Assembly: GCA_052170315.1 (NCBI GenBank)
Contig: JBQNAT010000006.1
Span: 50,229-114,228 of the forward strand
DNA length: 64,000 bases
Direction: 5' to 3'
DNA from: UBA9732 sp052170315
Lineage (GTDB): Bacteria > Spirochaetota > Spirochaetia > Sphaerochaetales > Sphaerochaetaceae
The number at the start of each line of letters is the position of its first letter. Within the stretch, counting starts at the first letter, position 1. This document shows, piece after piece, positions 61,732-64,000 of this stretch. The position numbers were made by a program, and so were the translations under genes. The notes beneath the pieces are model-generated. The model ran no database searches, was not told the DNA's origin, and saw nothing but the letters and a program-made list of their open reading frames with translations.

Positions 61732-62286
61732 TTATTTCTCTTCCTTGAGCGAACCCGCGGCGGGTTTTGCCTTAGCATATCCAAGGCAGAGCAAGGTTCC
61801 GACGATTGCTGTTGTAACAATGTTCGCGGAACCGGCGACAAGTCCCTGCAGGAAGACCTTGTCAGCGGGCTCGGCATAAATGATTATGTCAAGCAGCGGA
61901 GCGATAACACCCCATGCTACAAGGTTCGCGATGACCTGATAAATGTTGAAGACAACAATTTTCCTGCCGTCGAACTTTCCGTCTGAAAGGGAAAGTCTTT
62001 TAGAAGCAAGTCCCATGATGACGCCTGTGAAGCCGGAAGCGATTACCCACGACCACCAGATGCCATAGCCATAGGAAAGGTCTATCAGGAAGTGTCCGAT
62101 AAAGGCTATAAGAAGACCTGCAAGAGGACCGTATATTCCCGCCATGAAAGCCAGAAGCGCATACTGGATGGAAATGTTGGTATTCGGAACCGGGCTTGGA
62201 ATGGCAACGAATCTTCCAAGCACGAAGAACAATGCCGCGCCGATACCAATGGCGACGACTGTGATTACCGGATTCTTTTTATTCAT
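61732..62286 (-). CDS. ECF transporter S component (UPF0397 type)
   Basis: 184 residues, five or six membrane helices. The N terminus (TVVAIGIGAALFFVLGRFVAIPSPVPNTNISIQYALLAFMAGIYGP) is the pattern of the UPF0397/PF07155 S components, some of which are labelled riboflavin-type. The true ligand is not established for most of this family. Linkage to a SAM hydroxide adenosyltransferase argues against riboflavin here. AAGGAG precedes the ATG but lies in a hairpin. Confidence 0.88.
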   Translation of the reverse strand: MNKKNPVITVVAIGIGAALFFVLGRFVAIPSPVPNTNISIQYALLAFMAGIYGPLAGLLIAFIGHFLIDLSYGYGIWWSWVIASGFTGVIMGLASKRLSLSDGKFDGRKIVVFNIYQVIANLVAWGVIAPLLDIIIYAEPADKVFLQGLVAGSANIVTTAIVGTLLCLGYAKAKPAAGSLKEEK

Positions 62287-62292
62287 AATAAA

Positions 62293-62340
62293 GCTCCTTA
62301 GTGTTTTCTAATGGAATGATAAACCCAAAACACTTAAAGC
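62293..62340 (-). promoter_or_regulatory. Shine-Dalgarno-sequestering hairpin upstream of the S component
   Basis: On the minus strand AGTGTTTT and AAAACACT form an 8-bp stem with a 19-base loop. The flanks GCTTT and GGAGC extend it, with an internal loop of one and two bases. The 3' arm covers most of AAGGAG, the ribosome site of the S component, so the structure could control translation of the ECF operon. Confidence 0.5.
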
Positions 62341-62371
62341 ACAATCAGGCCCGTGAAAAAGAAAACGCCAT

Positions 62372-62414
62372 AAAAAACCCGCCTTTGCATGATTTTCAGT
62401 CAATCAAAGACGGG
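62372..62414 (-). terminator. Rho-independent terminator after the GntP permease
   Basis: CCCGTCTTTG and CAAAGGCGGG form a 10-bp stem with one G-U pair around a 17-base loop, followed by TTTTTTA on the minus strand. It separates the permease from the ECF operon downstream. Confidence 0.88.
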
Positions 62415-62439
62415 ATATTGTATTTCGCGGGAAATAATC

Positions 62440-63804
62440 TTACGCGAAAATCGAAACTATCAGTACGTTGATGATTGCGGCAATTCCGATTACAAGTGTC
62501 CCGAGGGTCTGGGTTTTGTATCCGTCTTCCGTTTTCATCTCACCGAAGTTGGTAACTACCCAGAAGTAGGAGTCGTTGGCATGAGATACCGTCATTGCGC
62601 CTGCGCCTATGGCAACTACTACCAAAGCGGCCTGTATAGGCGCTGTCAAACCGAGGCTTGCCATGAGAGGCGCAATTATTCCGGCGCTTGTGGTGATTGC
62701 AACTGTTGAAGAACCCTGTGCAGTCTTAAGAATTGCAGCAAGAAGGAACGGGAATATCAAACCCAGGGATTTGAGTACTCCGGCATTCTCTGTAATGAAG
62801 GTAATGAGATTGCTTGAGGCTATTACCCTTCCCAGGACTCCGCCCGCGGCTGTAACGAACAGAATGGGTCCGAGTGTCTTAAGTGTTTCATTTGTAAGCT
62901 CGTAGAAAGTACCAAGCTTTTTGGCCCACGCAAGAAGTACTATTCCAAGAATGACACCTACCATTAAAGCTATTATTGGCTTTCCAAGGAATGTGAAAAT
63001 CGGAAGGCTCTTTCCCGCCATGCCAAGCGCGGAAGCGATTGCCATCAGGATAATAGGTACAACTATTGGAGAAAATGCCGCCCAGCCGTTAGGAAGCTTT
63101 CCATAGCTGGCAACAAGTTCTTCGTAAGTCTGGGTTATGACGCCTTCGTTTGAGGACTCGTCATTTGCCTTGACCTTCTTGCCTATATAAATTGCGAAGA
63201 AATAGCCTGCAATCATTGGCAATATCGAGCAAACGGCTCCTATTGCCATTACCTGAAGCAGGTTCACGTCGGTATTAAGGCCCTGGGTATACAGTGAGTT
63301 CGCAGCCGCGATAGGACCCGGCGTTGGCGGTATGAAGCAGTGGGAGATGTAAAGTCCCATTGAAAGCGCTACTGAGCACGCAACCGAAGATTTTCCTGTG
63401 CGCCGCACTAAGGCCTTTCTTATTGGGTTCAGAATAACAAAGCCGCTGTCGCAGAAAACAGGTATTGAAACTATCCAGCCCATGATGAGCATCGCAAGTT
63501 CCGGATGCTTCTTGCCTACCATTTTAACGACGCAGTCGGCCATTTTCAGAGCAGCGCCTGTTTTTTCAAGAAGAATTCCTACCATCGCGCCGAAAATGAT
63601 GACGATTCCTATTGACGTGAAGGTTCCGGAGAAGCCGGCACCTATTACATCCGGTATCTTCACTATATCTATTCCGGCAATCAGCGCAAGAATAAGAGAT
63701 ACCCCCATTATTGAAAGGAAGGGATGAATATGCCATTTCGAGATTGCAATAATCATTAGGACTATTGCCAGCACAAAGGCAATTAAAAGCGGTATTCCAG
63801 TCAT
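62440..63804 (-). CDS. GntP-family permease
   Basis: 454 residues, 12-14 membrane helices. GntP landmarks are IGIVIIFGAMVGILLEKTGAA, MGWIVSIPVFCDSGFVILNPI, the SHCFIPPTPGPIAAA loop and QGSSTVAITTSAG. Family substrates are gluconate, glycerate, idonate and related sugar acids. No kinase or sugar-acid catabolic gene is in the window, so the substrate stays open. TAGGAGG precedes the ATG. Confidence 0.92.
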   Translation of the reverse strand: MTGIPLLIAFVLAIVLMIIAISKWHIHPFLSIMGVSLILALIAGIDIVKIPDVIGAGFSGTFTSIGIVIIFGAMVGILLEKTGAALKMADCVVKMVGKKHPELAMLIMGWIVSIPVFCDSGFVILNPIRKALVRRTGKSSVACSVALSMGLYISHCFIPPTPGPIAAANSLYTQGLNTDVNLLQVMAIGAVCSILPMIAGYFFAIYIGKKVKANDESSNEGVITQTYEELVASYGKLPNGWAAFSPIVVPIILMAIASALGMAGKSLPIFTFLGKPIIALMVGVILGIVLLAWAKKLGTFYELTNETLKTLGPILFVTAAGGVLGRVIASSNLITFITENAGVLKSLGLIFPFLLAAILKTAQGSSTVAITTSAGIIAPLMASLGLTAPIQAALVVVAIGAGAMTVSHANDSYFWVVTNFGEMKTEDGYKTQTLGTLVIGIAAIINVLIVSIFA

Positions 63805-63893
63805 TTTATCCTCCTAAAAGATGTTTCCTTATATGGAAATCCGTTTTCAGTCTAAACCCGTTTTTTAATTTTGCAAATATTCAGAAAGTATAT

Positions 63894-63929
63894 AATTCAG
63901 CTTACTGAAGTGCCCCTGCCGGCTGAATT
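63894..63929. promoter_or_regulatory. Inverted repeat upstream of the GntP permease
   Basis: AATTCAGC (63894-63901) and GCTGAATT (63922-63929) form an 8-20-8 inverted repeat about 90 bases before the permease start, overlapping a TATACT-like box on the minus strand. Possible operator or leader hairpin. Confidence 0.35.
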
Positions 63930-64000
63930 GGGAAACTTTGAAGGGCGTTTTCCCGTCTTTAGAGGTTAACACCAGAAAGTTCAGAGCTTAGAAATTATAT

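Overview
The window looks like a stretch of chromosome from an anaerobic, host-associated spirochaete (Treponema/Sphaerochaeta-like). This placement is inferred from the gene set, not from a marker gene. The evidence is binding proteins with short Ala-rich signal peptides and relaxed or absent lipoboxes, a BMP (TmpC-like) nucleoside transporter, indolepyruvate:ferredoxin oxidoreductase, AddAB rather than RecBCD, and many Fe-S and ECF systems. Genes are tightly packed, often with ATGA/GTGA overlaps. I found no insertion sequence, prophage or CRISPR array.

Layout. 1-660: tail of a membrane protein and a tRNA-Leu(GAG). 785-6927: methyltransferase, then an operon of AMP-forming acyl-CoA ligase, iorA, iorB and aminotransferase, which reads as oxidation of amino acids through 2-oxo acids to acyl-CoA. 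7016-15634 (minus): malic enzyme, then DHODH-like protein, addB, addA and a NUDIX hydrolase. 15795-19023: proC-proA-proB. 19031-21449: pyridoxal kinase divergent from a MocR/PdxR-type regulator. 21492-25228: TPP riboswitch and thiBPQ. 25212-31544: a tiny repeat-derived ORF, a TRIC-like channel, fumarase, a YitT protein, FecE/FecCD-type ABC components and a diguanylate cyclase. 31688-35625: Lar-like zinc ribbon, an unknown protein, an SSS symporter, and a TlpA / CxxC mini-protein / NapH-like Fe-S redox module. 35715-43898: GH2 glycosidase, esterase, FepB-like binding protein, ICMT-like methyltransferase, MgtC, UPF0316 protein, SDR and TetR regulator. 43906-46785: a DUF5058-type two-protein membrane system with a membrane-anchored M20 peptidase. 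46839-56237: a nucleoside locus. 56269-63804: ferredoxin reductase-like protein, NYN/OST-HTH protein, SAM hydroxide adenosyltransferase with an ECF transporter, and a GntP permease.

The most interesting unit is the nucleoside locus (46839-56237). It combines a BMP-type nucleoside ABC importer, an MFS permease, a purine nucleoside phosphorylase, a class II aldolase, a DeoR regulator and an MtnA-type aldose-1-phosphate isomerase. No phosphopentomutase is visible. The simplest reading is that pentose 1-phosphate released from imported nucleosides is isomerised to a ketose 1-phosphate and split to DHAP plus an aldehyde, a DHAP-shunt-like route fed by nucleosides. The second system worth attention is the TlpA / 46-residue CxxC protein / NapH-like Fe-S membrane protein module, whose middle gene is easily missed because of its size and GTG start.
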